A stretch of DNA of 64,000 nucleotides from SKKY01 sp964622305 (GCA_964622305.1 CAZUPR010000001.1:1-64000); one strand, 5' to 3'. Shown: positions 25,199 through 35,064, numbered from the stretch's first letter. Numbers and translations are program-made. Notes: generated by a model not told the origin, from the sequence alone.

Positions 25199-26633
25199 TT
25201 GACAGCTCCTTGCTTAATTTTTCTAAGAAATTTTTTTTAACTCTTACTGCCTGATCGATTTTTTCTCCATAAGAATATATATCTTTAGTAGAAAAAACAT
25301 TTTCCAGTTTTAAAGTATGTGGATTTACAAATTTACTACTGGCTCCACAGCCAAAACCCATAATACTTTGTCTCTCTTCAATCATCATAATATTATAAGG
25401 GGAATACTTACCATCTCTGGCAAAACCAATATTTTCCTGCCCGCCGCTGCTAAGTTTTTGCTTATAGAGATAATAGGGCTCATAAGAAGCAGCTTCCAAA
25501 ATTTTAAGGACTCTGGAAAAGCTCTTACCAGCTGCCTGGGAATTAACTACTTGAGAATCCAGCTCTAAAGAGGCCTTTCTTTTATAGGCCAAACTGTGGA
25601 TAGTAATATTTTCAGGTTCAAGGGCCAGGACCTGACCAAGACTTTTAAAGAATTCTTCTTCATTTTCTTCAAGTCCCATTATCAAATCCATATTAATGAC
25701 AGGGATGCCACAAGCTTTAGCCATCCTGTAGACCTTGATAATGTCGTCAACTGAATGCCTGCGACCAAGATTTTTAAGTATTTCATCAGACATTATTTGA
25801 GGGTTAATGCTGATCCGTTTAACCCCATAGTCTTTTAAAATCTTAATTTTTTCTAAATTGAGGCTGTCTGGTCTCCCAGCTTCAAAGGTGAATTCCAGGA
25901 GGCCATCTAGATCAAGATAGGATTTTAAAAGGCTTAAAAGATCTCTAAGCTGGTTTTCATCCAGAATAGATGGGGTCCCACCGCCAATATAAATTTTATC
26001 AATCGTAAAACCAAATTCTTTTATACAAGGTAAAAATGATTTTAATTCTAAATGCAGGTTTTCCAAATAAAGTGGAAGCATTTCCTTATGCCTGCCCAAG
26101 AGCAAGGAACCAAAGGTACAGTAAGAGCAAATTGAGGAACAAAAGGGTATAGAAATGTAGATGGCTATTTTTTTGCCAGCTTCTTTTTTTGAAAAAAGAA
26201 AGGGCCTTTGCCTCTGTGCAAGCTGATAAAGAAGAAGGCTCTTATCTTTTTTTAAGAGATAATAGTTTTCCAGCCTATCAAGTATTTCTTCTTCAGCCAG
26301 GCCCTGATCTAACATCTTATGGACGATCTTGCCTGGTCTTATTCCAGTTAAAATTCCCCAAGAAGGCTCATCAAGAAAAGAGTTCTGGGCTATTGCCTTA
26401 AAAAGCAACCTTTTTAGGGCCCACTTTACCTGATCTTCTGAAAAATCATCTAATTTTTCTTGGTATCTTTTGTCCTCCAAGCTAATGATAAGCAAGGGAT
26501 CTTTAACTTCAATTTCTACTGGCAAATATTTTTCATCATATAAATCCCGCCAGCTATAGTCGGGAAAAAAGCTTCTGACTGTGTTAAAAAACAAGGTTTC
26601 AAAAGCTTTTTGATTTTTTGCAAGTCTTAGCAT
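25188..26633 (-). CDS. hemZ: Radical SAM coproporphyrinogen dehydrogenase-like HemZ
   Basis: A 481-residue radical SAM protein with the cluster motif CSSICSYC (C165, C169, C172), followed by IGGGTPSIL and the HemN-like EAGRPD stretch. The roughly 150-residue N-terminal extension is typical of HemZ, the Firmicute relative of HemN proposed to act in anaerobic coproporphyrinogen oxidation; a strict heme role is not proven for the group. It is 1 bp from the upstream hydrolase and overlaps hisS. Confidence 0.85.
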   Translation of the reverse strand: MLRLAKNQKAFETLFFNTVRSFFPDYSWRDLYDEKYLPVEIEVKDPLLIISLEDKRYQEKLDDFSEDQVKWALKRLLFKAIAQNSFLDEPSWGILTGIRPGKIVHKMLDQGLAEEEILDRLENYYLLKKDKSLLLYQLAQRQRPFLFSKKEAGKKIAIYISIPFCSSICSYCTFGSLLLGRHKEMLPLYLENLHLELKSFLPCIKEFGFTIDKIYIGGGTPSILDENQLRDLLSLLKSYLDLDGLLEFTFEAGRPDSLNLEKIKILKDYGVKRISINPQIMSDEILKNLGRRHSVDDIIKVYRMAKACGIPVINMDLIMGLEENEEEFFKSLGQVLALEPENITIHSLAYKRKASLELDSQVVNSQAAGKSFSRVLKILEAASYEPYYLYKQKLSSGGQENIGFARDGKYSPYNIMMIEERQSIMGFGCGASSKFVNPHTLKLENVFSTKDIYSYGEKIDQAVRVKKNFLEKLSKELSNGN

Positions 26634-26634
26634 G

Positions 26635-27255
26635 TCAAATAAAAGGGTTTATTTGCTTTTCAAGACCTATAGAAGTTTTAGGCCCATGACCTGGCAAAAC
26701 AACAGTCTCATCGGGCAGTTTCATAAGTCTGGCTAAGGATTTAGTCATTTTTTGATAATCTGAGTTTGGCAAATCAGTTCTGCCTATTGAGCCATAAAAA
26801 AGTGTATCTCCTGAAAAAAGAATCTGATCTTCCTCAGAGTAAAGACCTATACCACCTTCTGTGTGCCCAGGTAAATGAATTACTTCTAAGCTGCTATTGC
26901 CAAAAGTAATAATATCTCCTTCTTTTAAAAAGGCATCAGCTGCCGGACTTTCCTGGCACTGGCTGCCAAAAAGAAAGGAATTTTGACTTGTTGAAGTGAG
27001 CATATTTGCATCAGCCTCATGAATAAGCAAATCTTTGCCAGTAAATTCTTTAACTTCTTTATTAGCACCAATATGGTCATGGTGGCCATGGGTATTAATG
27101 ATATATTTAATCTCTACACCACTGTCTTCAATTACCTTATTGATTCTCTCCCCATCTCCGCCTGGGTCTATTACTATTCCTTCTTTTGTTTCCTCACAAT
27201 AGGCAAGATAGCAGTTTGTGCCCAGCATGCCTACTTCCATTATTTTGATATGCAT
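26635..27255 (-). CDS. MBL-fold hydrolase, glyoxalase II-like (YqgX family)
   Basis: A 206-residue single-domain metallo-beta-lactamase with THGHHDHIGA, a second histidine in HLPGHTEG and aspartate in FSGDTLF. The final histidine is in LPGHGPKTSIG. This is the small hydroxyacylglutathione-hydrolase-like group; glutathione is unlikely in such an organism, so the thioester substrate is unknown. It lies 3 bp after the adenosyltransferase gene and 1 bp before hemZ. Confidence 0.85.
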   Translation of the reverse strand: MHIKIMEVGMLGTNCYLAYCEETKEGIVIDPGGDGERINKVIEDSGVEIKYIINTHGHHDHIGANKEVKEFTGKDLLIHEADANMLTSTSQNSFLFGSQCQESPAADAFLKEGDIITFGNSSLEVIHLPGHTEGGIGLYSEEDQILFSGDTLFYGSIGRTDLPNSDYQKMTKSLARLMKLPDETVVLPGHGPKTSIGLEKQINPFI

Positions 27256-27258
27256 AAA

Positions 27259-27789
27259 TTACCTCCCACTTTCAAAGTAAATTAAATCTTCCTCAAGATA
27301 TCTTTCCACTGCATAAATTGCATCAGACAGACGATTTACATATTTTAAGAGAAGGGGATTGACCTCTTCTTCACGGCTAAGGGTTAAAATTAATCTTTCT
27401 GCCCTTCTGGCAACTGTTCTGGAGAAATCCAGATGTGCTGATGCCAGGGTTGACCCTGCAATTATAAATTTATTAACTCCATCAATTCTTGCTATGCAGG
27501 AGTCTATAATATCTTCCAGTTCCTTTATGTCACTTTCCTGGATAGAATAGATTTTTTTCTCTTCTACTCTTGTTGCCAGCTCAGCTGCTACATAAAAAAG
27601 TTTTCTTTGAAATCCCAGTAGAATTTCCTTCATTTCAGGGTCTTCTACAATACTTCTGGCCATGCCAAGAGTTGAATTTAACTCATCGACTGTTCCATAA
27701 CATTCAACACGGAGACTATCTTTCTCAACTCTTTGACCATCCCACAAACTAGTTTTTCCTTCATCGCCTGTTTTGGTATAAATTTTCAT
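27259..27789 (-). CDS. Cob(I)alamin adenosyltransferase, PduO type
   Basis: This 176-residue helical-bundle enzyme begins KIYTKTGDEGKTSLWDGQRVEK (P-loop-like ATP site). It contains YGTVDELNS and the cobalamin/ATP signature ARRAERL..L followed by KYVNRLSDAIY. PduO-type enzymes convert cob(I)alamin to adenosylcobalamin, so the cell probably uses coenzyme B12. It sits 12 bp after dtd, an insertion relative to the Bacillus relA-dtd-hisS order. Confidence 0.92.
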   Translation of the reverse strand: MKIYTKTGDEGKTSLWDGQRVEKDSLRVECYGTVDELNSTLGMARSIVEDPEMKEILLGFQRKLFYVAAELATRVEEKKIYSIQESDIKELEDIIDSCIARIDGVNKFIIAGSTLASAHLDFSRTVARRAERLILTLSREEEVNPLLLKYVNRLSDAIYAVERYLEEDLIYFESGR

Positions 27790-27801
27790 TTGTCTGCCTC
27801 C

Positions 27802-28251
27802 TTAAAATTTTTTCTGGCTGTCTAATAAGATTGTCACTGGCCCGTCATTTACAAGGGAAACTTGCATATCCCCGCCAAAAAGGCCTGTTTCAACCTTTAA
27901 TGTAGATTCTTTTAATATCTGATTAAATTTATTATACATTTTTTCTGCGTAATCCGGTTGGGCTGCATCTGTAAAACTTGGTCTTCTGCCCTTCCTTACA
28001 TCTCCATAAAGTGTAAATTGAGAAACCGAGAGTATCTGACCTTTGATGTCTAAAAGGGAAAGATTCATCTTGCCGGCTTCATCCTCAAAAATTCGCAGGT
28101 TCAAGATTTTATTGACCATATATATAAGGTCTTCATCCCCGTCATCATCTGAAAAAGCCACCAGTAACAAAAGACCCTGGCCGATTTGACCCACTGTCTT
28201 TTGGGCAATTTCAACTTTTGCATTTAAGACTCTTTGTATTACCAGTCGCAA
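27802..28251 (-). CDS. dtd: D-aminoacyl-tRNA deacylase
   Basis: A 149-residue DTD-fold protein that removes D-amino acids (and glycine from tRNA-Ala) from tRNA. Signature sites are SQFTLYGD with the catalytic-region SQ, GRRPSFTDAA, TGLFGGDMQVSLVNDGPVTI and the terminal LDS. The TTG at 28251 gives MRLVIQRV, the normal start, and AAGGAG lies 8 bp upstream. It follows relA by 12 bp, as in many Firmicutes. Confidence 0.95.
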   Translation of the reverse strand: MRLVIQRVLNAKVEIAQKTVGQIGQGLLLLVAFSDDDGDEDLIYMVNKILNLRIFEDEAGKMNLSLLDIKGQILSVSQFTLYGDVRKGRRPSFTDAAQPDYAEKMYNKFNQILKESTLKVETGLFGGDMQVSLVNDGPVTILLDSQKKF

Positions 28252-28263
28252 AATTCATTCTCC

Positions 28264-30447
28264 TTAAGTGGTTTCTACTCTTCTTACTTCAATTACATCC
28301 TTGATAGTTTTTACCTTATCCATAACCTTATAAAGCTGTTCCAAATTATTTATATCCAGGGTCAGATTTATTATTGAGCGTGCATCTTTTGATCTGCCAA
28401 TAATGTTGCTGATGTGGATTTTCTGGTCATTAACTGTAGTCATAACTTCTGCTGTAATTTTAGGTCTGTCCAGGGCTATAACTTCTATTTCAACCTGATA
28501 AACCGATTTTGACTCAGCATCCCAGGCTGCTTCCACCAATCTTTCTGGTTCATTACTTGCATATTCCTTGACGTTTACGCAGTCTTTTCTATGAATAGAA
28601 ACTCCTCTTCCCCGGGTTATATAGCCTACAACCTGGTCTCCAGGCAGTGGGTTACAGCAACGGCCAAACCTGATTACAACTCCATCCAAACCTTTAACTC
28701 TGATTCCTTTGGTGTCCTTACTTCCCTTAGTGGGCTTAACATTTTTTATATCTTCCTGGATTTCTTCAAAGGATATCTCTTTAACAGGCTTGCCTGGTTC
28801 TTTCAAGTGTGTGCGTAATTTTAAGATAATTTGATTTGGCGACAAAGAGCCTTCGCCAAGGCCAACATACATGTCTTCTGTTGTTTTAAAGCCAAGTTTA
28901 TCAACAATTGACTCTAAATTTGAACTTTTAAGATATTTATCTGGATTGAGCTCAAGTTTACGAACTTCTTTTTCGTATATCTCCTTGCCTTTTTCCAGGT
29001 ATTCTTCTCTTTTTTCCCTCTTGAACCACTGTCTGATTCTATTTTTCGCCTGGGAAGTTTTGGCAATATTGAGCCAGTCCCTGGATGGTCCGTTGGCTTG
29101 CTTTGAAGTCATTACTTCAATGATATCACCAGTTTTTAATTTATAATCAATTGGAACTATTTTTGCATTTATTTTGGCCCCTATGCACCTGTGACCTACA
29201 TCTGTATGAACCAGATAGGCAAAATCTATTGGGGTAGAACCACTTGGAAGTTCAAAAACATCTCCTTTTGGAGAAAAAACAAAAACTCTGTCGGAGAAAA
29301 GGTCAACCTTTACAGTTTCAACAAACTCCTTAGAATCTGTTACCTCATTTTGTAATTCTTTTATACTTTCCAGCCAGGCCAATTCTTTATTTTTTATATC
29401 CTGACTTTGTTTGCCTTCTTTATAGAGCCAGTGGGCAGCAATCCCGTACTCAGCAGTAAAATGCATATCCCAGGTTCTGATTTGTATCTCAATTGGCACC
29501 CCTGTTTTGCCTATTACTGTTGTGTGCAGGGATTGATACATATTTGGCTTGGGCATTGCTATATAGTCTTTAAAACGGCCTGGAATAGGTTTCCAGAGGG
29601 TATGAATGATGCCCAGAATTCCATAACAGTCCCTGACTGAATCGCAGATGATTCTTACGGCAACAAGGTCATAGATCTCTGATAATTCTTTGCCCTTATT
29701 CTCCATTTTTTTATAGATGGAATAAAAATGTTTGGGCCTGCCACTTATATCGACTTCAATTCCAGCTAAATCAAGTTCACCTTTGAGAGTTGAAATAAGT
29801 TCATCCAGATATTCTATTCTTTCTTCCCTTTTCATTTGGATTTGCTGGACTAAATTATAATATTTGTCTGGGTAGAGATATCTTAGGCAGAGGTCTTCCA
29901 ACTCCCATTTAATTTTTGAAATACCCAGCCTGTGCGCCAGGGGGGCATAAATTTCCAGAGTTTCATTGGCGATTTCCCTTTGCTTCCAAAAGCTTTGATA
30001 CTTTAAAGTTCTCATATTGTGCAGACGGTCAGCAAGTTTGATAATTACGACTCTGATATCATTAGCCATGGCTAAAAACATCTTTCTGTAGTTTTCCATC
30101 TGCCTTTCTTCTTTAGAAACATATTCTATCCGGCTTAATTTTGTTACGCCGTCAACAAGACTGGCCACGGTTGGGCCAAATTCTTCTGTAATATCTTCAA
30201 GGCTTACATCTGTATCTTCAACAACATCATGTAAAATAGCTGCTGTAAGGGTAACTTCATCCAGACCCAAATCAAGCAAAATTTCAGCAACAGCCAAAGG
30301 ATGCAGTATATAAGGCTCCCCGCTTTTCCTAACCTGACCTTCATGATATTTATTAGCGAATTCATATGCCTTTTCAACCATATCAATATTGTAATCAGGA
30401 TGCTTATTTGATATTTTTTCTTTTAAATCTTCATAGGACTTAAGCAA
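28264..30447 (-). CDS. relA: Bifunctional (p)ppGpp synthetase/hydrolase RelA/SpoT
   Basis: Rel of 727 residues with all four parts: an HD hydrolase (YILHPLAVAEIL, AAILHDVVEDT), the synthetase (GRFKDYIAMPKPNMYQSLHTTV), a TGS domain (VFVFSPKGDVFELPSGSTPIDFAY) and a C-terminal conserved-cysteine region (RFGRCCNPLPGD) with ACT. Both catalytic halves look intact. It makes and degrades the starvation alarmone. TTG start with AAGGTGAT upstream. It follows recJ by 17 bp. Confidence 0.96.
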   Translation of the reverse strand: MLKSYEDLKEKISNKHPDYNIDMVEKAYEFANKYHEGQVRKSGEPYILHPLAVAEILLDLGLDEVTLTAAILHDVVEDTDVSLEDITEEFGPTVASLVDGVTKLSRIEYVSKEERQMENYRKMFLAMANDIRVVIIKLADRLHNMRTLKYQSFWKQREIANETLEIYAPLAHRLGISKIKWELEDLCLRYLYPDKYYNLVQQIQMKREERIEYLDELISTLKGELDLAGIEVDISGRPKHFYSIYKKMENKGKELSEIYDLVAVRIICDSVRDCYGILGIIHTLWKPIPGRFKDYIAMPKPNMYQSLHTTVIGKTGVPIEIQIRTWDMHFTAEYGIAAHWLYKEGKQSQDIKNKELAWLESIKELQNEVTDSKEFVETVKVDLFSDRVFVFSPKGDVFELPSGSTPIDFAYLVHTDVGHRCIGAKINAKIVPIDYKLKTGDIIEVMTSKQANGPSRDWLNIAKTSQAKNRIRQWFKREKREEYLEKGKEIYEKEVRKLELNPDKYLKSSNLESIVDKLGFKTTEDMYVGLGEGSLSPNQIILKLRTHLKEPGKPVKEISFEEIQEDIKNVKPTKGSKDTKGIRVKGLDGVVIRFGRCCNPLPGDQVVGYITRGRGVSIHRKDCVNVKEYASNEPERLVEAAWDAESKSVYQVEIEVIALDRPKITAEVMTTVNDQKIHISNIIGRSKDARSIINLTLDINNLEQLYKVMDKVKTIKDVIEVRRVETT

Positions 30448-30464
30448 GCGATCACCTTCATTTT

Positions 30465-32807
30465 TTACTTGATTGCCCTGAAAAAAAGCGAATTTTCCAG
30501 ATTGTTCTTTTTAACATTTTTTGCAAGGACAAGATCAATAAAAGAATTTTTTAAAGTATAATTTAGAAAGCCCAGTTCCTCAAAAATTATTATTCCACTT
30601 AAAAGTTCCTGCTCAGATAAAATAATATCTTCTTCTTGATTAAAGAGCTTTGTATAATCTGATAAATCTTGGTGCTCTTTGTCTTTAAAATTTCTTTGCA
30701 AAGATAAATATAGTTTTGATAAGAGGTCTCTGTTTAGCCTCTCTTCTTTTTCTTCTTCCAGAGAATTTTCATAAGTGAAAATTTCTAAGGAAGGATTTAT
30801 TTCTTTTAAGGACGAGGCTATAAAATCTATTTTATCTCCTGCAGGAAATAAAAAGTATTGTGTCTGATTAAGAATAATATTTTTATATAAAAAAGTATCT
30901 GTAAAGAGAATCTGCCTCTCTTCCAGGAGAAAGTTTTTTAAGGATAAATAATTTTGCGCAAAAGTGTTGGTACTTTGATAAAAAAGACTGTCTTTTTCTT
31001 TAATATCCATCTTTTGGCCTGTTTTAATTGGTTTATCAGCATATATTATTGCCTTTGAATCTCTTAAAAGATTATAAACTTCATTATACTTTATTTCCTG
31101 ATATTTTGTAAAATTATTGCCTTCTATATAGGCAAAGGCTGGAAAAAGGGAATAAATTTTTTCTTCCAGGTTTTTATGATTCTTGCCTTTAAGACCAATA
31201 ATTTCTTTAACTTCCAGCTGTAAAGTTTTTCTATTCTGCCATTCGTTGATTCCCAGATTAAAAAGAAGATTGCCTTGGCAGATATCCTGGCTGTATTCCT
31301 TGTAATTAAAATAAACAGCACCAATTTTCCCTGACTGATCCTGGGCAGTAATCCTTAAATGATCCTTATTTTTACCAATTCTTTGCATACTCAATTTTAA
31401 ATCATTGGCAAAGGAAAAGAGTGGTTCTGGGTTGCCTTGCCCAAAGGGTTCAAGATAAGCTAAGTCATTATAAAAATCACAGTCAATTTCGGCAATATTT
31501 TCAAAATAAAGATCAACCTCAGTTTTTTCTTCTAAATCCTTTTCCTCCAAAACTTTGTAAACATATTTATTTAGAGCCTCTCTAAAAGGAATAATATCCT
31601 CTTCCAGGAGGGAAAGACCTGCAGCCTGTGGGTGCCCCCCAAATTCTTGCAGATAATCCTGATTGTTTTCTAAGGCCTTAAAAATATCAAAATTGGCAAT
31701 ACTTCTTCCAGAACCCTTCCAGAGACCTTCTTGATCCTCAGATAAAAGAATAACCGGCCTTTTAAAATCTTCAACTAAACGAGCAGCAACAATACCAATA
31801 ATGCCTGCCTGCCAATTTTTATTACCCAGCAAAATAAAAGGATCCAAAAACAATTGCTTTTCCAGGACAATTTTTCTGGCTTTAAGATAAGTAGAATCAA
31901 CCAAATCTTTTCTCTTTTTATTTAAGTTAAGCAGCTCAGTAACTAATTGATCAATCCTGACATGATTATTGGTGGTTAAAAGTTCCAGAGCTAATTCCGG
32001 TTTACCCATTCTGCCACTGGAATTTATTACTGGTCCAAGAAAAAAAGCTATATTTTTACTCTTAACCTGAGAAAGATCATTACTCTCAAGAAGTTTCTTT
32101 AAGGCTCTTAAATTTGTCTGATTTAAATATGCCAAACCTTTTCTAACAATCTTTCTGTTTTCCATTTTCAAATCTACAAGATCGGCAATTGTACCTAGAG
32201 TTGCAAGTTGCAAGAGGTCAGCATCTATTTTTTTTATATTTTCTTCATCCTGGGCTAATGCAAGGCTTAGAAAATAAGCGATGCCAGCTCCAGCTAAATC
32301 ATAAAAGATCTCTTCTTTAGAAACTTTAGGGTTAACGATTATAGTTTCTGGCAAAACTTCCCCAGGCAGATGGTGATCTGTAACTATGAAATCCAAGCCC
32401 ATATTTTTATATTTAGCAACTAAATCTTTAGATTTAATCCCACAGTCAACAGTTATTATTAAATTTGTTCCTCTGGTTAGAAGCTCTGCCAAGGCAAGAT
32501 CATTAAGACCATAACCTTCATTATCTCTTTCTGGAATATAAGTATCTATCTTTGAATAAATAGCCGAAATAGCCCGGTAAAGAATGGCAGTTGCGGTAAT
32601 GCCATCAGCATCATAATCACCGTAAATTGTTATTTGTTCTTCTTTTTTTATGGCCTCTTTAATCCTTTCACAGGCCTTTTTAACACCATTAAGTAAAAAA
32701 GGGTCTGCCAGGGGAAGCTTTTCCGGAAAGAGAAATTCTTCTAATGAAATATTTTCTGGGCATCTTTTTTGAGCCAGTTCAAGAACTTTTTGGTTTATTT
32801 TCTTCAA
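30465..32807 (-). CDS. recJ: Single-stranded-DNA-specific exonuclease RecJ
   Basis: A 780-residue DHH nuclease. Motifs in order: IYGDYDADGITA, LIITVDCGIKS, VTDHHLPG, then SSGRMGKPELALELL and the DHHA1 GGHPQAAGLSL. A long C-terminal region of about 280 residues without strong motifs is usual in Firmicute RecJ. It degrades ssDNA 5'-3' in recombination and repair. TTG start with GAGG upstream. A terminator lies between it and secF. Confidence 0.94.
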   Translation of the reverse strand: MKKINQKVLELAQKRCPENISLEEFLFPEKLPLADPFLLNGVKKACERIKEAIKKEEQITIYGDYDADGITATAILYRAISAIYSKIDTYIPERDNEGYGLNDLALAELLTRGTNLIITVDCGIKSKDLVAKYKNMGLDFIVTDHHLPGEVLPETIIVNPKVSKEEIFYDLAGAGIAYFLSLALAQDEENIKKIDADLLQLATLGTIADLVDLKMENRKIVRKGLAYLNQTNLRALKKLLESNDLSQVKSKNIAFFLGPVINSSGRMGKPELALELLTTNNHVRIDQLVTELLNLNKKRKDLVDSTYLKARKIVLEKQLFLDPFILLGNKNWQAGIIGIVAARLVEDFKRPVILLSEDQEGLWKGSGRSIANFDIFKALENNQDYLQEFGGHPQAAGLSLLEEDIIPFREALNKYVYKVLEEKDLEEKTEVDLYFENIAEIDCDFYNDLAYLEPFGQGNPEPLFSFANDLKLSMQRIGKNKDHLRITAQDQSGKIGAVYFNYKEYSQDICQGNLLFNLGINEWQNRKTLQLEVKEIIGLKGKNHKNLEEKIYSLFPAFAYIEGNNFTKYQEIKYNEVYNLLRDSKAIIYADKPIKTGQKMDIKEKDSLFYQSTNTFAQNYLSLKNFLLEERQILFTDTFLYKNIILNQTQYFLFPAGDKIDFIASSLKEINPSLEIFTYENSLEEEKEERLNRDLLSKLYLSLQRNFKDKEHQDLSDYTKLFNQEEDIILSEQELLSGIIIFEELGFLNYTLKNSFIDLVLAKNVKKNNLENSLFFRAIK

Positions 32808-32837
32808 CTTATTTACATCCTCATTTTATATTTTCTT

Positions 32838-32869
32838 AAAAGAAAAATACCTCTTTTACAGAGGTATTT
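32838..32869 (-). terminator. Intrinsic terminator after secF
   Basis: Arms 32845-32854 and 32860-32869 form a 10-bp stem; the minus transcript continues TTTCTTTT. It ends the secDF message just before recJ. Confidence 0.88.
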
Positions 32870-32871
32870 TT

Positions 32872-33726
32872 TTATGCTTTTTTAAATTTAAATTTTCTAA
32901 AAATCAACCAGAAGTTGCTGGCCAAGAAAACTGATGAGTAAAGTCCACTTGTCACACCAAGTAAAAGTACCAAGTTAAAGTTTCTAATTGTTTCTCCCCC
33001 CAATATTAAAAGAGCAAAGATAACAAAAAGTACTGTAAGGGTTGTGTTTATTGATCTAGCAATAGTTTGCCAGATACTAAGATTGACAATTGCCTCTGGT
33101 CCCTCTTTTTTATGAGAAACAAGATTTTCTCTGATTCTGTCAAAAATTACTATAGTAGCATTTACAGAATAACCTACAACTGTAAGCACTGCCGCTATAA
33201 ATTCAGAGTTTACCTCAAATTGCAAGATAGAAAAAATCCCAACTATAATTAAAACGTCATGTGTCAAAGCCATAATGGCAGCAAGGGCAAAAGCAAGTTC
33301 AAACCTGACAGTAATATATAAAACCATCATAGCCATTGCTAAAAAGAGTGAAATCAAGCCTGCTCTTCTAAGTTCAGAACCTATACTTGGACCAACAGCT
33401 TCATTTCTCATTATTTCAAAATCACCCAGAGCATTTCTTAAGCTCTCAAGCATTTCTTTTTCTTGTTCTTCAGATATTACTCTTGTTTTTATAATGTAAA
33501 TATTATCTTCAGACTCTTGAATCATGGCATCATGAATCTCGGATCTGTTCATTGCCTCTCTTACGTCTTCTGAATCTACCTTTTCCTGAAAATGTATTTG
33601 AACCAAATTGCCACCAACAAAGTCAATTCCAAAGTTCAAGCCATTTATCATTAGAGAAACCATACCTGGTAAAATAATAACTAATGAAATTATAAACCAT
33701 AGAATCTTTTTTCCTGCGAAATCCAT
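32872..33726 (-). CDS. secF: Protein translocase subunit SecF
   Basis: The 284-residue membrane protein has six predicted transmembrane segments and a periplasmic/extracytoplasmic P1-like domain (residues 30-110). Signatures include NFGIDFVGGNLVQI, ALTHDVLIIVG and GYSVNATIVIFDRIREN. With SecD it uses the proton or sodium gradient to pull secreted proteins out of the Sec channel. Its start overlaps the secD stop in a TAATG junction. Confidence 0.95.
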   Translation of the reverse strand: MDFAGKKILWFIISLVIILPGMVSLMINGLNFGIDFVGGNLVQIHFQEKVDSEDVREAMNRSEIHDAMIQESEDNIYIIKTRVISEEQEKEMLESLRNALGDFEIMRNEAVGPSIGSELRRAGLISLFLAMAMMVLYITVRFELAFALAAIMALTHDVLIIVGIFSILQFEVNSEFIAAVLTVVGYSVNATIVIFDRIRENLVSHKKEGPEAIVNLSIWQTIARSINTTLTVLFVIFALLILGGETIRNFNLVLLLGVTSGLYSSVFLASNFWLIFRKFKFKKA

Positions 33727-34970
33727 TATTTTACCACCTCCTTAGCACCATAGAGTCTTGCATTTGTAGCAACTATTGAAAACTGCTTTAAAAGCATTCT
33801 GGTAAAGGTTATGGCTGTCAACATACTGGTTGCAACCCCGATACTTAAAGTAATGGCAAAGCCTTTAACTGTACCTGTTCCAAAATAAATCAAAACGAAA
33901 CAGGCTATTAAGGTGGTTAGGTTAGAGTCAAAAATAGTCCAGATTGCCCTTTTAAAGCCAGAATCAATTGAGGCACGCAAGCTTTTTCCATTTGCCAACT
34001 CTTCTTTTATTCTCTCATAAATAATAATGTTAGCATCTACCGCCATCCCTACAGATAAAAGGAAACCTGCAATACCTGGAAGTGTGATGGTAGCATTTAA
34101 GAAATGCAATATAGTCCAGACTATTACTGAATAAAGTATAAGAGAAACAACTGCCACAAAACCTGGTAATCTGTAATAAGCTAACATAAAGATCCCTATA
34201 GCTAAAAGACCATAAAAAGCTGCCTGAGCACTTTTTTCAAGTGAATCTGTACCAAATTTTGGACCTACTGTTTTTTTCTCAATAATTTCCATTTCAACTG
34301 GAAGTGCACCTGAACGAAGTAAGAGTGCTAGTGAGTTTGCTTCTTCCAAGGTTTGGAAGCCACCTGAAATGGATGCTTTACCATCTAAGATTGGAGTTTT
34401 AACCATTGGTGATGAGATAATATTACCGTCAAGAACGATAGCAATTACCCTTTGAGGATCTTGTTCTGAATATTTGGAAACCAAATCACTGGTTGCATCA
34501 GCAAACTTTTTGGCTCCTTCGCTGTTAAATTCCAGGCTTACGTAATACTCTCTGCCTGAGAACTGGTCTGATCCCATTCCCTCGAGAGCATTTTTCAAAT
34601 CTCTGCCTGTAACTACAACCTCTTCATTATCAACTCTGATAAATTCTAAAAGAGCTGTTTTACCAATTATATCTACAGCTTCTTCAGGGTCTTCGACACC
34701 TGGAAGCTCAATAAGAATTCTTTTTTCGCCTTCTCTTCTAATTTCTGGTTCTGTAACACCCAGAGCATTAACCCTGTTGTCAATAATGGCAACAGCCTTG
34801 GCCATATCTTCAGTTGTGGCTTCTCCCACTGCTTCAAGTCTTACCTGTACTCCACCTTTTAAATCAAGTCCCAGCTTTAATTCATCCTTCAGGTAGCCAA
34901 ATGAAAAGAAAGCCAATACAATTACGAGCAGAGTAATAATTGATACTGCTGCCAAACTACTATTGCGCAT
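33726..34970 (-). CDS. secD: Protein translocase subunit SecD
   Basis: A 414-residue partner of SecF with an N-terminal transmembrane helix, the family motif LGLDLKGGVQVRLE, an external domain (INRVNALGVTEPEI-like segment DNRVNALGVTEP), and five C-terminal helices containing GMAVDANIIIYERIKEE. It has its own promoter 30 bp upstream, downstream of the yajC terminator. Separate secD and secF contrast with the fused secDF of Bacillus. Confidence 0.95.
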   Translation of the reverse strand: MRNSSLAAVSIITLLVIVLAFFSFGYLKDELKLGLDLKGGVQVRLEAVGEATTEDMAKAVAIIDNRVNALGVTEPEIRREGEKRILIELPGVEDPEEAVDIIGKTALLEFIRVDNEEVVVTGRDLKNALEGMGSDQFSGREYYVSLEFNSEGAKKFADATSDLVSKYSEQDPQRVIAIVLDGNIISSPMVKTPILDGKASISGGFQTLEEANSLALLLRSGALPVEMEIIEKKTVGPKFGTDSLEKSAQAAFYGLLAIGIFMLAYYRLPGFVAVVSLILYSVIVWTILHFLNATITLPGIAGFLLSVGMAVDANIIIYERIKEELANGKSLRASIDSGFKRAIWTIFDSNLTTLIACFVLIYFGTGTVKGFAITLSIGVATSMLTAITFTRMLLKQFSIVATNARLYGAKEVVK

Positions 34971-35007
34971 TTATTTCTTCCTCCTAACGGTCTAATAACA
35001 CCAAATC

Positions 35008-35036
35008 ATTATATACCTCTTCAACAAGTTTTTCAA
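35008..35036 (-). promoter_or_regulatory. Promoter of secD-secF
   Basis: Minus-strand TTGAAA (35036-35031), 17-bp spacer, perfect TATAAT (35013-35008). It lies directly after the yajC terminator T-run. Confidence 0.82.
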
Positions 35037-35064
35037 ATAAAAAAAGTCTCTGATTACAGAGACT
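35036..35064 (-). terminator. Intrinsic terminator overlapping the yajC stop codon
   Basis: AGTCTCTG/CAGAGACT stem (35057-35064 with 35045-35052) with a TAAT loop holding the yajC stop TAA, then seven T on the minus transcript. Confidence 0.85.
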
